This document shows, one piece after another, positions 32,479 to 41,909 of a DNA stretch of 64,000 bases. Both the position numbers and the translations under genes were made by a program. The DNA comes from Daejeonella rubra (GTDB lineage: Bacteria > Bacteroidota > Bacteroidia > Sphingobacteriales > Sphingobacteriaceae). The stretch's first letter is position 1, and each line of letters opens with the position of its first letter. The stretch spans positions 1-64,000 of the forward strand of contig NZ_FNHH01000021.1 in NCBI RefSeq assembly GCF_900103545.1, given 5' to 3'. The notes below the pieces were generated by a model that saw only the letters and a program-made list of their open reading frames with translations, did no database searches and was not told the origin of the DNA.

Positions 32479-35400
32479 TTAAAAATCCATTGAAAGTGAG
32501 AACGCATAATTCCTAAAGTTAGGATATTTTGAAGTTCCATCATACGGCTGTCTGATACTTCCAACTTCAGCATCATATCCACTGTAGTTATCAAAGTTAA
32601 GCAGGTTACGACCTACAACTTTTGCAGTGATACTTTTAACAACACCGCCAAATACGTCTAAGCTTTTTAGTGGGAAAGTATAACCTAAAGCTACCTCTCT
32701 AAGTTTAAGATAGGTACCATCTTCAACCCAATATGCGTTAGGAGTATTTACATCATAGAAATTAAGGAAGTAATCGTATGCCTTCTTATCAGCCTGTGCT
32801 ACTCCGCTCATGTCCATCTCAGGATTTCTTAGATCTCTGGTTAACCATTGTCCTTTAGCATTGTAAATATCTCCACCTTTCTTAAGGTCAAGTAAGAAAT
32901 AAAGAGTTGCACGCTTGTAGTTGAAGGTATTGGCTAAGCCCATATTGAAATCAGCATTACCATCACCTATTTTATCAAACAAGATTGCACCTTTATCATC
33001 TAAACGCTTGATCGCTTTTTCAGTGATCATACCCTGAGTACCAGCAGCAATTACATAACCTTGTGAGTTTACAACATAATCAGCGATGGTTTTACCTGCC
33101 GGAAGTTGCTTGCTCATCTGATCAAGACTCTTTACCCAAGAATGACCATACATTGCTCCGTAAGTTTCATTTGATTTGATAAAGAACATTTGCTGACCAC
33201 CACCATCAGTGTCACCAAATACGTATGGTGGAACAGGAAGATCAGTGATTTTTTGTCTGATTCTGGAATAAACCAGGTTTGAGCTCCATGAAAAATCTTT
33301 TTTCTTCATCCAGTTAGCAGAAAGACTGAATTCTAAAGTCTTACTTTCTACTGAACCTGCATTTTGGAATTGGCTTGTGAATCCATTATTAAGGAAACCT
33401 AAAAGCGGAACATTTAAGAACTGATCATCTGTTACAGACTGCGCGTAAACTGCTTCAAAAGAGAATTTCTTTAAGAAATCAACGTTCAAACCAATTTCTG
33501 TTTCAGCTGTTTTGGATGGTTTTAAGTTCTTGTTACCTCTTTGAACAGCAGCTGCTGAACCATTATTTAAAGTGAAGGTTTCATATTGCCATGCAAATCC
33601 CGGACGAATACCAGCAGTTCCGTATGCAGCTCTAACTTTTAACTCATCAATTCCCGGAATCTTAACATCCTCAGAAATACGATAAGCACCTGAAACCCTG
33701 TAATAAGGATTCCATCTTTCATTTGAACCGAAAAGTGATGAACCATCATAACGATACATTGCATCTACTAAAAACTTGTCTTTATAATCTACACCTAAGA
33801 TTGCAAAATAGTTTTGAGCTCTTTCTGTTTCATTGTATGAACCTGCATCATTGATAGTTGCGAAGTTATCATAGGTAGGAATACCTGCAACTCCAAACTG
33901 AGAAGATAAAACCTGATAGTTTTCGTATCTGCGGTTTTCATACAGGTATGAAAGTTTACCTCTTAAGGTAAGATCACCAAAATCCTTAACCATGTTTAAA
34001 GTGGCCTGAGTGTTTTGGCTGTTTCCATCTTCAGAATAATCCTGTAAGTTTCCATTGGTATAAGACATACCATTGGTTGCTGCTGTACCACCTGTTGGAG
34101 TCCAGTAATCTTTTGGATTATAGTTACGATAGCGATAATTATTTCTTTCAATTGAATGACTCACATCAAAGTTTGCCCATGAAGTTACTCTTGCATTTAA
34201 TGCAAAGTTACCTACCCAATTGAATCTCTTATTGTTTCTTTCAGTTTTGTAAAGCGTATAAAGAGGGTTAGTAGTTTCACCACTCCAATGGTTCATACGT
34301 AAGTAGTATGGCTGACCATCAGGGTTTAATTGGTGAAGGTTAATATCCGGCTCTGCTAATGCAATATTAAAGAAGATACCACCACCTGATCCAGGATATT
34401 CAGTTTTTGTATTAACCAATAAATTGGAAGTACTGAACTTTAACCATGGAGCAATTTGCTGATCTACGTTAAAACGGAAGTTTTGTCTCTTGTAACCGTC
34501 TGTCATTTCAATGATACCTTCCTGTGAGTTATTCTCAAAAGATGCATATACACCAGTTTTCTCAGTCCTTGAAGTCATAGACACGAAATTGGCATAGTTG
34601 ATACCTTTATTGAAGAAATCATTCTGCTGATTACGTGTAATACCATAAGGATTGTCCATATAGTGATCTGCTTTTGGAACCCTATTACCAGAAATTAATG
34701 GGCTATGTCCTGCATCACGATATCCTGCTGGATAGGTAACACCCTGGTACTTAGTGAAAGTACCAACATACTGCTGATAATCTGCAGCAAGAGCAAATGG
34801 ATGGTGAGTTGATAGATCTAAAGTATTTGCAATTTCCTGCATACCTACTTCATTACGAACATTTACTTTCACTGTGTTCAGTCCAATACTGTTACCTCTT
34901 TTTGTAGTGATAGCGATTACACCATTACCAGCTCTTGATCCATAAAGTGCTGATGCTGCCGCACCTTTTACTACTTCCATTGATGAAACGTCATCCGCAT
35001 TCACATCTGCAAGAGATCCTGTGAAGATAACTCCATCAATCAAAACCAGTGGTCCTGACCCTACGTTATTCAGGTTGTTATCAGCTCTTAGCTGAATATC
35101 AACTGAAGCACCCGGTGTACCACTTGATGAACTTGCCTTAATACCAGCAACTTTTCCTGACAGTGCACCTGCTAATGAAGTTCCTGTTACAGCGTTTAGC
35201 CTTTCTTCGCTAACCTTTGTTACTGATACTGTTAGTTTTTCTTTTGTTGTTGCACCGGCTACACCAGTAACAATTACTTCTGATAACTGTTTTGCATCAG
35301 TTGTTAATTGTACGTTAACTGTGTTACCTGAACCTATTGCAGCTTCCTGAGTGGAATAGCCGATATAGGTTAACACCAATGTGGTGCTACCACCTGGTAC

Positions 35401-35589
35401 ACGAAGACTGTACCTACCATCACCACCTGTTGAGGTTCCGACGTTCGTACCTTTTACTTTAACGCTGACTCCAGGTAATGGTAAACCGTCTGTTTTGTCG
35501 GTCACTGTTCCTGTCACAGTACGTTCCTGTGCTATAGCTTGAAAAGCTATAAATAACAGCAGGAACAAACTTTGTAGAAGTTTTTTCAT
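32479..35589 (-). CDS. SusC/RagA-family TonB-dependent transporter
   Basis: A 1036-residue SusC-type outer-membrane transporter with signal peptide (FQAIAQ), a carboxypeptidase-regulatory-like domain (TVTGTVTDKTDGLPLPGVSV), a variant signature (SEVIVTGVAGATTKEKL, lacking the usual GYG), plug (LSGKVAGIKASSSSGTPGAS) and barrel. The first 36 residues differ at only three positions from those of the next SusC (37421-40555), while the barrels differ. It forms a pair with the SusD gene downstream, and together they are a separate transcription unit bounded by two terminators. Confidence 0.95.
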   Translation of the reverse strand: MKKLLQSLFLLLFIAFQAIAQERTVTGTVTDKTDGLPLPGVSVKVKGTNVGTSTGGDGRYSLRVPGGSTTLVLTYIGYSTQEAAIGSGNTVNVQLTTDAKQLSEVIVTGVAGATTKEKLTVSVTKVSEERLNAVTGTSLAGALSGKVAGIKASSSSGTPGASVDIQLRADNNLNNVGSGPLVLIDGVIFTGSLADVNADDVSSMEVVKGAAASALYGSRAGNGVIAITTKRGNSIGLNTVKVNVRNEVGMQEIANTLDLSTHHPFALAADYQQYVGTFTKYQGVTYPAGYRDAGHSPLISGNRVPKADHYMDNPYGITRNQQNDFFNKGINYANFVSMTSRTEKTGVYASFENNSQEGIIEMTDGYKRQNFRFNVDQQIAPWLKFSTSNLLVNTKTEYPGSGGGIFFNIALAEPDINLHQLNPDGQPYYLRMNHWSGETTNPLYTLYKTERNNKRFNWVGNFALNARVTSWANFDVSHSIERNNYRYRNYNPKDYWTPTGGTAATNGMSYTNGNLQDYSEDGNSQNTQATLNMVKDFGDLTLRGKLSYLYENRRYENYQVLSSQFGVAGIPTYDNFATINDAGSYNETERAQNYFAILGVDYKDKFLVDAMYRYDGSSLFGSNERWNPYYRVSGAYRISEDVKIPGIDELKVRAAYGTAGIRPGFAWQYETFTLNNGSAAAVQRGNKNLKPSKTAETEIGLNVDFLKKFSFEAVYAQSVTDDQFLNVPLLGFLNNGFTSQFQNAGSVESKTLEFSLSANWMKKKDFSWSSNLVYSRIRQKITDLPVPPYVFGDTDGGGQQMFFIKSNETYGAMYGHSWVKSLDQMSKQLPAGKTIADYVVNSQGYVIAAGTQGMITEKAIKRLDDKGAILFDKIGDGNADFNMGLANTFNYKRATLYFLLDLKKGGDIYNAKGQWLTRDLRNPEMDMSGVAQADKKAYDYFLNFYDVNTPNAYWVEDGTYLKLREVALGYTFPLKSLDVFGGVVKSITAKVVGRNLLNFDNYSGYDAEVGSIRQPYDGTSKYPNFRNYAFSLSMDF

Positions 35590-35676
35590 ACTTAATTAGT
35601 TTTGAATTGTTTAAATTGAGGATTGAATAAATTTTGGTTACTTTAATGTCAAAGTTGGGCAACATAATTGTTACCA

Positions 35677-35684
35677 CAAAGTTA
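35677..35684 (-). promoter_or_regulatory. Candidate susC -7 promoter element
   Basis: The minus strand reads TAACTTTG, fitting TAnnTTTG. No -33 TTTG is found at the usual distance, so initiation may need an activator or an ECF-type sigma factor. The leader to the ATG at 35589 would be about 80 bases. Confidence 0.35.
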
Positions 35685-35820
35685 ATTTAACGTTTTTTTT
35701 GCGTGAAGCACATAAGAGCCTATAAATCAGTGTTTTATTTTTTATATTTTTATAAAAACACTATAAAATTTAGTGATTTTATACTATATCAGGCTCATTT
35801 ACAGGCAAATCATGGTAAAT

Positions 35821-35840
35821 ACTAATTCTATAGAATTAGT
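35821..35840. repeat. 20-base perfect palindrome
   Basis: ACTAATTCTA is followed immediately by its reverse complement TAGAATTAGT with no spacer. It lies just past the terminator of the upstream SusC/SusD unit and about 140 bases before the -7 element of the next one. It could be an operator site. Confidence 0.55.
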
Positions 35841-35860
35841 TAAAATAGCATTGCTTCAAT

Positions 35861-35889
35861 AAAAAAACCGCCGGGCTATCCCGACGGTT
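35861..35889 (-). terminator. Intrinsic terminator of SusC/SusD pair
   Basis: On the minus strand, AACCGTCGGG pairs with CCCGGCGGTT (one mismatch) around a short loop and is followed by TTTTT. It lies 30 bases after the SusD stop. Confidence 0.85.
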
Positions 35890-35918
35890 CTTTACTAATA
35901 AATATTTCAGGTTAATCC

Positions 35919-37403
35919 TTAGTTAGGAGTCATCAGTTTATTATTTGCAAGCTCTTGTGCAGAGATTGGCCAAATATAAGCAGGAGATGTAGGTGCTACC
36001 GCCTGAGCTACGTTTGTAGCATCTGATTTTGCTGGAATTGTTGCACCTAATCTTAATAAATCGAATGAACGGAATCCTTCACAAATTAATTCTATTCTTC
36101 GTTCCGTTAAAATAGTATTTATTAAATCAGGTTGTGTACCAACATTAGCTAGTGGGAAAACATAGTTCGCATCAGATCTTTTTCTTACTTCCGATAACAA
36201 AGCAAGTCCGCGAACCAGATTACCTCCTCTTGTATGTGCCTCAGCCGCATTAAGCAATACTTCTGCGTAACGAATTACCGGTACATAATCAGTATACGGA
36301 GATGGTTTTTTGAATTTAGAAACAAAGTTCTTAGTTCCATTAGCAATAATAAAGGATTTACGGGCATCTGTTGAACCAGTGGCATAAACCGGGTTTGCAA
36401 AAATACCAGCAGGATTCAGATAAAACTCTTCAAATCCACCAACTGACTGTGCAGTATAATAGTGTGCTAATTGATTCTGGGTTCCCGGATTACTCAGGTC
36501 AGTCATTGGTAAGAAAAATACAGCTTCAGAACCGATATATGTACCCCCATAGACGGTTGCAATATTTGATTCTAACTGCAAAGTTACACCAGAGGCTGAT
36601 TTAAACGGTGCTGTTGCACTAATTATCTTATTTGACTCTTCAATCACTTTAGGGTAATTGCCCATTGCCAGGTAAACCCTGGTCTTTAAAGCTATAGCTG
36701 TATTTTTATGAGCCCTTGAGCTATTTAAAGCTGCACTTGCATAAGTAGCGGGTAAGCCGGCTTCAGCTTCATCAAGATCTTTCAAAATTTGTGTATAAAC
36801 CTGTGCAACTGTGCTTCTGGCTAGATCGTTGTTTGCCGAAGTAGTTTCAGCCTGTATACGCAATGGTAATCCCGGATTGGAACCATTACCCATAGTATAT
36901 GGCTTGGCATATAATTGCAAAAGATTAAAATAACAGAATGCCCTAACAAATTTTGCTTCAGAACGATACTGATCTGCTAGGGTAGTAGTTACCACAGTTC
37001 CGCTTCCATCAATACCTTTAAGAAACACATTGGCTTGATTGATCGTAGAATAAGCTGTATTCCAAAGGTTTACAACCTCATTGGTAGCAGAATTCAGGTT
37101 ATGTCTCCAGGTATCCAAACCAGTTACTCCGTTTGGTTTATTGACAATAAAGTCTTCACCTCTGATATCCTGATAAATTAAAAACCTTCCGCCTAAATGT
37201 TGTCCACTTTTTAAACCACCATAAAGCCCATTCACCTGTCCGAGTATACGATCAGGGGTGGCAAATGCAGTTGCATCAGAAAGACTGGTTTCAGGAAAGG
37301 TTTCCAAAAAATCTTTCTTACACGATACGGAGACCGTGCTTAACAGTAAGACAACAAAGAAAAACCTAAGTGCCTTAACTTTATTTATTTTCATATTTTC
37401 CAT
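35919..37403 (-). CDS. SusD/RagB-family lipoprotein
   Basis: A 494-residue outer-membrane lipoprotein (lipobox SVSC, Cys28) of canonical SusD type: KKDFLETFPETSLSDATAFATPDRI, EAKFVRAFCYFNLLQLYAKPYTMG, YAEVLLNAAEAHTRGG and ERRIELICEGFRSFDLLRLG. Its partner is the SusC gene upstream (17-base gap). Met1 or Met4 could be the start. No enzyme gene is linked, so the ligand is unknown. Confidence 0.94.
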   Translation of the reverse strand: MENMKINKVKALRFFFVVLLLSTVSVSCKKDFLETFPETSLSDATAFATPDRILGQVNGLYGGLKSGQHLGGRFLIYQDIRGEDFIVNKPNGVTGLDTWRHNLNSATNEVVNLWNTAYSTINQANVFLKGIDGSGTVVTTTLADQYRSEAKFVRAFCYFNLLQLYAKPYTMGNGSNPGLPLRIQAETTSANNDLARSTVAQVYTQILKDLDEAEAGLPATYASAALNSSRAHKNTAIALKTRVYLAMGNYPKVIEESNKIISATAPFKSASGVTLQLESNIATVYGGTYIGSEAVFFLPMTDLSNPGTQNQLAHYYTAQSVGGFEEFYLNPAGIFANPVYATGSTDARKSFIIANGTKNFVSKFKKPSPYTDYVPVIRYAEVLLNAAEAHTRGGNLVRGLALLSEVRKRSDANYVFPLANVGTQPDLINTILTERRIELICEGFRSFDLLRLGATIPAKSDATNVAQAVAPTSPAYIWPISAQELANNKLMTPN

Positions 37404-37420
37404 TTCGAATTCATTAATAA

Positions 37421-40400
37421 TTAAAATCCAACATTTAAACCGAATGTAATTGTTCTGCCCAATGGCACAGAGTTTCTGTCTACACCTGGCGCCAGGTTAG
37501 AGTTTCCATTTACAGACACTTCAGGATCAGCACCGGCATAATTTGTGAATACTAAAAGGTTAGTAGCCTGAGCATAAACCCTTACGTTAGACATACCGGT
37601 TCTGCCAAGATATTTTGCAGGTAAAGTATATCCCAAAGAAACGTTTCTAAGTTTCAGGAAGTCGCCTTTGTAAACATTTGCCGACATAGGAACAGCAGAT
37701 CCATTAGAGGTATTATCTCCATAAACTACACGAGGTATATCAGTTACCTGACCTGCAGCAGTCCATCTTCTCAACATTCCGGCTTCATTATTCCAGAAAC
37801 GCTGATCTCTCAGACCTGCCTGAGTACCATAATAGATATAGTTTCCACCAGAGTATGTAATTCCCAAATTAAGGTCAAATTCCTTGTATTTAAAGTTGTT
37901 ATCAAATCCACCATAAAAAGTAGGAATTGAGTTACCCCAGATCCTTGCATCTGCTACTGCATCAATAGCAGGAGCAACTTGTCCGGCATTTGCTCCATCA
38001 AGAAATAAATAGCGACTTGCCGCAGGCCTCTGGAAACTAAAGCGAACATTCTGTCCGTTTCTGTTTACAAAAACACGCTCTCCGGTTGCAGGGTCTACAC
38101 CTTTTGTTTCAACCACAAAGATCTGGCCTAAAGAATAACCGACTCTGGTTCTGTTTGCAGTTTCAAGAGATGTTACACCCGGAAGATCGGAATTGTTGTT
38201 GGCAAGGGAAGTCACTTCATTTTTAATGAATGAAATATTAAAGTTCGATGACCAACGGAAATTACCTTTTTCAATGTTAGTTGAGTTGATTGTGAATTCC
38301 CATCCCTTGTTATACATTCTTCCAATATTTGTAGTGATCGAATTTCCCGGAATACCTTTTGAAGGTGATTGAGGAGCAGCCTGAACTAACTTATCAATGT
38401 CGTTATAGAAATAATCCGCATCAATCTCGATACGTCCATTCAGGAAAGCCATATTAATACCTATATCTGTTTTAGTACTTGTTTCCCATTTCAGCTCTGA
38501 GTTACCTGCCTGGCTATATCCAAGACTTGGAACACCACCATAAAGGCCGGTTCCATATAGAGATAATGCCGGAAAATCACCAATATTGATGTTACCAACA
38601 ACACCATAACTACCTCTTAATTTAAACTGAGACATAATATCCGCCAGTTTTGAAGTCTGGAAGAAATTCTCCTGAGAAATATCCCATCCAACTGATGCAC
38701 CGCCAAAATTACCCCACTTCTGTCCTGCAGCTAAACCGGAATAACCATCCCGTCTGAAACTACCGGCGAGGAAGTACTTCTTTTTAAAATCATAGTTCGC
38801 ACTTCCAAAAACGGATCTGAATGCATTTATCCCAAGTCCATTACCGGCAGGAAGTATTGTACCAAATCCTCCCTGGTATACTTCAATGAAGGGATCTGAA
38901 ACATTCTGTCTTGTAGCACCCCAGGCTGAGCCAATTGAGCTTTGCTCTTCATAACCACCAAGAGCCGATATGTTATGCGAAGATGCTATTGTGGTACTGT
39001 AACTAAGCGTATTAACCCAGTTCCATCTGTTATTTCTTGAATAGGTATTTGTTGCACTACCATTTGGCGAGAAACCATCGCCCTGATACTTGTTTGCAAA
39101 ACTAATATTCTCTGTAAGCAAATTATCCATACCATAGCTGGTTTTCAGAACCATTCCCTTTAAAAGATCAAGTGATGCATACACATTACCGATAAGCCGG
39201 TTATTTTCAGAGGTAAATTTATCCTCATTAAGTAATACTTGTGCATTCGGATAATTCGAAGCTACTGCCGAATTGTTCGCACCAAAACCAATTGCTCCAC
39301 CATTCGTATGATATGTACCATCTGGATTATATGCCGGCACGTTTGGAGGCAATACAATTGCCAGACGGCCTAAACCTACAGTAGAAAAGGCCTGCCCTGG
39401 TAATGAACCAGTGTTTGGTGCTTTATTATATGTGTTCGTAAATGAAAAATTAGAACCAACTTTAATTCTGTTGGTCAGTTTATGATCCAGATTAACTCTT
39501 CCAATTTTACGTTGAAAATCATTGTTTCTAATAAATCCTTCCTGATCACTAAAACCCACAGAAACATAATAAGAGGTTTTATCTGTTGCTCCGGAGAAAT
39601 TCAAGGCGTGATTTTGAGACACTCCAGTACGGTAAGCTACTTTATACCAATCTGTGTTTACTGTACTTCCATCTGCGAGGGTTTGCAAAAAGAATCTGGC
39701 AGGTGTACCAATATTAGCCAGAGCCTCATTTTTCATAGTTACGTAACCCTGAGCATCAAGCAATTCAGGTAAATTAGTGGCTTCATTAAAACCGGCCCAG
39801 GCTTCATAGTTAACTTTAGTTGAACCCTGCTTACCCTTTTTTGTAGTAATAACAACCACCCCATTTGAAGCTCTTGAACCATAGATAGCAGAAGCAGCAG
39901 CATCTTTCAGGATGTCAATTGATTCAATGTCGGAAGGGTTGATATCTCCCAAAGCATTTCCAGCAGCACTATTACCAGATTGATCTCCTGTATACACAGG
40001 AATTCCGTCTACAACTATCAAAGGATAAGAACTTAAAGAAATTGAGTTAAAACCACGTATACGGAATACCGGAGGATTATTCAAAACTCCGTTTGGCATA
40101 ACGATATTGACACCGGCTGCTTTACCTGCCAATGCCTGTTCAAAACTCTGAATCGGTTGGTTTTTAAGCTTATCACCACTTACACTGACAACAGACCCGG
40201 TAACATCTTTTTTAGATTGTGTTCCGTAACCCATAACAACTACTTCACCAAGCTGTTGCTGATCAGAAACCATTGAAATATTAATTGACTTTGACCCACC
40301 GATGTTGACCGTTTGCTTTACATAGCCAACAAATGCAAATTCAAGTTGGTTCTTGCCTTCCGGTACACGAATAGAATAAGTTCCATTACCTGAGGTTTGT

Positions 40401-40555
40401 GTTCCAACTGTAGTGCCCTTTACTAAAATACTTACCCCAGGCAATGGTAAGCCGTCCGATTTGTCTGTAACCGTCCCAGTCACAGTGCGTTCCTGTCCTA
40501 TAGCTTGAAAAGCAATAAAGAGCAGTAATAGCAAACTTTGTAGAAGTTTTTTCAT
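37421..40555 (-). CDS. SusC/RagA-family TonB-dependent transporter
   Basis: A 1044-residue SusC-type transporter: signal peptide (FQAIGQ), carboxypeptidase-regulatory-like domain, canonical signature GEVVVMGYGTQSKKDVTGSV, plug (ALAGKAAGVNIVMPNGVLNNPP) and a barrel ending GRTITFGLNVGF. Its N-terminal 36 residues are almost the same as in the neighbouring SusC (32479-35589). Three copies of a 10-base repeat stand directly in front of its start codon. Confidence 0.95.
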   Translation of the reverse strand: MKKLLQSLLLLLFIAFQAIGQERTVTGTVTDKSDGLPLPGVSILVKGTTVGTQTSGNGTYSIRVPEGKNQLEFAFVGYVKQTVNIGGSKSINISMVSDQQQLGEVVVMGYGTQSKKDVTGSVVSVSGDKLKNQPIQSFEQALAGKAAGVNIVMPNGVLNNPPVFRIRGFNSISLSSYPLIVVDGIPVYTGDQSGNSAAGNALGDINPSDIESIDILKDAAASAIYGSRASNGVVVITTKKGKQGSTKVNYEAWAGFNEATNLPELLDAQGYVTMKNEALANIGTPARFFLQTLADGSTVNTDWYKVAYRTGVSQNHALNFSGATDKTSYYVSVGFSDQEGFIRNNDFQRKIGRVNLDHKLTNRIKVGSNFSFTNTYNKAPNTGSLPGQAFSTVGLGRLAIVLPPNVPAYNPDGTYHTNGGAIGFGANNSAVASNYPNAQVLLNEDKFTSENNRLIGNVYASLDLLKGMVLKTSYGMDNLLTENISFANKYQGDGFSPNGSATNTYSRNNRWNWVNTLSYSTTIASSHNISALGGYEEQSSIGSAWGATRQNVSDPFIEVYQGGFGTILPAGNGLGINAFRSVFGSANYDFKKKYFLAGSFRRDGYSGLAAGQKWGNFGGASVGWDISQENFFQTSKLADIMSQFKLRGSYGVVGNINIGDFPALSLYGTGLYGGVPSLGYSQAGNSELKWETSTKTDIGINMAFLNGRIEIDADYFYNDIDKLVQAAPQSPSKGIPGNSITTNIGRMYNKGWEFTINSTNIEKGNFRWSSNFNISFIKNEVTSLANNNSDLPGVTSLETANRTRVGYSLGQIFVVETKGVDPATGERVFVNRNGQNVRFSFQRPAASRYLFLDGANAGQVAPAIDAVADARIWGNSIPTFYGGFDNNFKYKEFDLNLGITYSGGNYIYYGTQAGLRDQRFWNNEAGMLRRWTAAGQVTDIPRVVYGDNTSNGSAVPMSANVYKGDFLKLRNVSLGYTLPAKYLGRTGMSNVRVYAQATNLLVFTNYAGADPEVSVNGNSNLAPGVDRNSVPLGRTITFGLNVGF

Positions 40556-40560
40556 ACTTA

Positions 40561-40599
40561 AATTGGTTAAAATTGGTTAATTGAGAAATAATTGGTTAA
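40561..40599. repeat. Three copies of AATTGGTTAA before susC
   Basis: AATTGGTTAA occurs at 40561-40570, 40571-40580 and 40590-40599, immediately upstream of the susC start at 40555. It reads as TTAACCAATT in the transcript direction. A degenerate version (AATTGTTTAA) lies before the paralogous susC near 35603. Confidence 0.65.
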
Positions 40600-40760
40600 T
40601 GAAATTATTTATTGTAACGAATTTGATATGGTAATATTAAAAAAAATAAATGAAAAATCTTAACAGTTGCCACTTCATTTAATTCAGGAAAAACCACATA
40701 AATTAAAAGTTATTGGATAAATGACTCTGGTAGTTAACCTAATATATAACAGCAGAAGGC

Positions 40761-41477
40761 CTAATTATTTAGAAAAGCTTCAATAACCCAATCTCCGGCC
40801 TCCATTATTTCAACAGTCAATTCGTGAATACCAAGCTTATATCTGGCTTTAAATGGAAATTCTACCTCCAGTAATTTCAAAGAAGCGACCTTCGTACCGT
40901 CGTTGGAATTAACTTTTTTAACAAATGTTCCTGAAAGAATAGTAACATCGGTCAGTATAGTTTTCTGACCTAATGACGATGCACCAAATGCAGGAAGGCT
41001 CCCGCTGGAATTTACCAGATCAACGGAAATAGAATTCAGGTCTTCTTCTGTCGACTTTCTTACCTCAATACGACTGATCTGGCTGCTTTGATTATGAATA
41101 AAAAAAGGCCTCTCATATTTACCAACATAAGTATCCTTTTTCCAGAATCCGTTTACTACACTATCAGTTTTTCCTGCGCGCTTAACTATTTTAATGCCTT
41201 GACCGTCCATTTTTCCTTTCAACCAATCACCATCGTAGGTATCCCCATTCTCCCAGCTGTAAATACCCTTACCACTTGGTAATCCATCTTTAAAGAAACC
41301 TGTATAGCGATCTTTACCAATTGCTTTCCCACTTCCTTCTGCTTTGCCCTTTTTACATGGCCCTTCATAGCTTGCAGATATTTCAGGAATTAAAACTTTG
41401 CAGGTTTCCTGTGCCATAACCTTAGCTGTAAAAATTAAAAAGAAAAATACAGAAAGGTTAATAGTTAAATTTCTCAT
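40761..41477 (-). CDS. Exported MORN-repeat protein
   Basis: Start placed at ATG 41477 (MRNLTINLSVFFF); the longer frame begins with TTG. Signal peptide ending MAQE, then about three MORN repeats (YEGPCKKGKAEGSG, YTGFFKDGLPSGKG, YDGDWLKGKMDGQG; about residues 32-90), then a 140-residue C-terminal domain with no family I recognise, beta-rich and ending EAGDWVIEAFLNN. MORN repeats mediate lipid or protein contacts. It is probably periplasmic or surface-located. The gene lies upstream of a SusC/SusD pair on the same strand, with a 205-base gap. Confidence 0.83.
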   Translation of the reverse strand: MRNLTINLSVFFFLIFTAKVMAQETCKVLIPEISASYEGPCKKGKAEGSGKAIGKDRYTGFFKDGLPSGKGIYSWENGDTYDGDWLKGKMDGQGIKIVKRAGKTDSVVNGFWKKDTYVGKYERPFFIHNQSSQISRIEVRKSTEEDLNSISVDLVNSSGSLPAFGASSLGQKTILTDVTILSGTFVKKVNSNDGTKVASLKLLEVEFPFKARYKLGIHELTVEIMEAGDWVIEAFLNN

Positions 41478-41591
41478 GAGTATCAATTGAATTCTGCGGT
41501 TTAAATCAAATGCTTAGGCAAATTGGCACCTGAAGAGGTGTAAACAAAACTTTATATAAAAATACAAGGGTTTATTTATTAAAAATACCAA

Positions 41592-41620
41592 ATTATTTAC
41601 TTGATTATCAAGTAAATAAT
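41592..41620. repeat. 29-base perfect palindrome
   Basis: ATTATTTACTTGAT (41592-41605), one T, then its exact reverse complement ATCAAGTAAATAAT (41607-41620). It is centred about 130 bases upstream of the MORN start and 300 bases upstream of the PadR start. It is a candidate operator or cruciform. Confidence 0.65.
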
Positions 41621-41873
41621 AGAAAATATTATTAATTAATTAATGATTAGATTCCGTTGTATTTTCTACTTATGATAAGTAATAAACTAATAATTTACTA
41701 TAATATAAATTCTATTTAGTGTCATAAAGGGTCAGATTGGGATAAAACCTTTACAATTAGCTGAATGATCCCAGATATCTAAAAAGCACAAATTGACCCG
41801 TTTTACTCCCAATAATTAAAATAGCCAATTGTAACAATTATATATACATTAATATTTTATATACTACTATGTA

Positions 41874-41905
41874 TTGCATAATACTAAATGAAACATATAT
41901 CTTTG
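41874..41905 (+). promoter_or_regulatory. padR promoter, giving a near-leaderless transcript
   Basis: TTG at 41874-41876, 21 bases, then TATCTTTG at 41898-41905: a good Bacteroidota -33/-7 pair. The PadR ATG is at 41910, only four bases after the -7 box, so transcription would begin at or next to the start codon. Confidence 0.6.
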
Positions 41906-41909
41906 TTAT

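Larger units (their letters stand above)
35590..35918. other. Intergenic control region between two SusC/SusD pairs
   Basis: This 329-base AT-rich gap holds the terminator of the upstream pair (35861-35889), a 20-base perfect palindrome (35821-35840) and a TAnnTTTG promoter element (35677-35684) for the downstream SusC. I see no reading frame. Confidence 0.7.
41478..41909. other. AT-rich divergent intergenic region
   Basis: This 432-base gap lies between the divergent MORN and PadR genes. It contains a 29-base palindrome (41592-41620) and the PadR promoter (41874-41905). The rest is very AT-rich and I see no reading frame or RNA gene. Confidence 0.7.

Noticed and set aside
30958..40555. Tandem SusC/SusD pairs considered as a mobile or phase-variable cassette
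   Set aside because: No recombinase gene, terminal inverted repeats or target duplications are visible; similarity is limited to the 5' ends of the SusC genes.
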